Shown here: positions 6,443-6,565 of the stretch, piece after piece
How the letters are laid out: each line of letters begins with the position of its first letter
Numbering within the stretch: position 1 is the stretch's first letter
Origin: Bacteroidota bacterium
GTDB lineage: Bacteria; Bacteroidota; Ignavibacteria; UBA10030
NCBI GenBank assembly: GCA_003453835.1
Contig: DMMN01000046.1
Span: 5,546-12,110 of the forward strand
Length of the DNA stretch: 6,565 bases
Reading direction: 5' to 3'
Position numbers and translations under genes: made by a program
The notes under the pieces: generated by a model
The model's database searches: none
The model's input: the letters and a program-made list of their open reading frames with translations, nothing else
What the model was told of the DNA's origin: nothing

Positions 6443-6565
6443 TTGTTCACACTTCGTACCTACTGAGCTACTGGACCACGGATGGCGCACCCCCGCCAGC
6501 CTTCCCGTGGTCGCGGGCGGGGATAACGAAGCCATACCTCTAACTTGTCAAACGCTATCGCGTTT
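6443..6565 (-). promoter_or_regulatory. Upstream region of mqnC: possible promoter and leader with alternative hairpins
   Basis: No gene is recognised in these 123 bp at the right edge. On the minus strand a perfect TTGACA lies at plus 6546-6551, but at 17 bp the -10 would be CGTTAT (3 of 6 matches), so the promoter is doubtful. Two overlapping inverted repeats follow. Stem A pairs 6474-6481 with 6505-6512 (GACCACGG/CCGTGGTC, 8 bp) and encloses a 5 bp inner stem (6483-6487 with 6494-6498). Stem B pairs 6491-6497 with 6516-6522 (CCCCGCC/GGCGGGG, 7 bp). They share bases 6491-6498 and 6505-6512, so they compete. Neither is followed by a T-run. Confidence 0.35.

Noticed and set aside
5831..6466. 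Plus-strand open frame of 211 codons
   Set aside because: It is antisense to mqnC, which has the radical SAM motif and family segments; no family features in this frame.
6458..6470. tRNA-like D-arm motif (minus strand TAGCTCAGTAGGT)
   Set aside because: It matches a tRNA A box, but there is no acceptor stem, anticodon arm or TTCGA-containing T-arm at the right spacing, and mqnC begins 16 bp further on.
1..6565. CRISPR array, insertion sequence, rRNA, attachment site
   Set aside because: No regularly spaced repeats, transposase or integrase motifs, terminal inverted repeats or rRNA-like stretches were found on reading both strands.

Overview
The window carries six protein-coding genes in three transcription units. 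It looks like chromosomal DNA of a Gram-negative bacterium that respires with menaquinone made by the futalosine pathway. An outer-membrane TonB-dependent receptor with an N-terminal carboxypeptidase-regulatory-like domain, a small outer-membrane-type lipoprotein, mostly weak Shine-Dalgarno sequences and non-ATG starts point to the Bacteroidota/Ignavibacteria/Chlorobi (FCB) group. That placement is an inference, and no rRNA or other phylogenetic marker is present. Base composition is moderately GC-rich by eye throughout, with no obvious foreign island.

Left unit (minus strand, 1793 to the left edge): a 165-residue lipoprotein of unknown function is followed by a TonB-dependent receptor whose TTG start overlaps the lipoprotein stop (TTGA). 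The receptor is cut by the left edge after 433 residues (signal peptide, carboxypeptidase-like domain, plug, start of the barrel). The pair suggests an outer-membrane uptake or binding system of unknown substrate.

Centre (1794-2042): a divergent intergenic region with a good sigma-70-like promoter (TTGGAA, 17 bp, TATATT) reading right. Middle unit (plus strand, 2043-4606): ubiE/menG (last step of menaquinone synthesis), mqnD directly abutting it (a core futalosine-pathway enzyme), and 14 bp later an amidohydrolase-2 family TIM-barrel protein of unknown substrate.

Right unit (minus strand, 6442 to 4654), convergent to the middle unit: mqnC, a radical SAM enzyme that acts just before MqnD, then a membrane-anchored protein whose start lies inside the end of mqnC. 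Its N-terminus resembles a TonB/TolA anchor, but it has no recognisable TonB C-terminal domain. The two units end 47 bp apart with no clear terminator hairpin between them.

Together the window holds three menaquinone genes (mqnC, mqnD, ubiE) on opposite strands, flanked by envelope genes. mqnA, mqnB, mqnE and the prenyltransferase are not in this window. The least explained genes are the amidohydrolase, the TonB-like protein and the lipoprotein.
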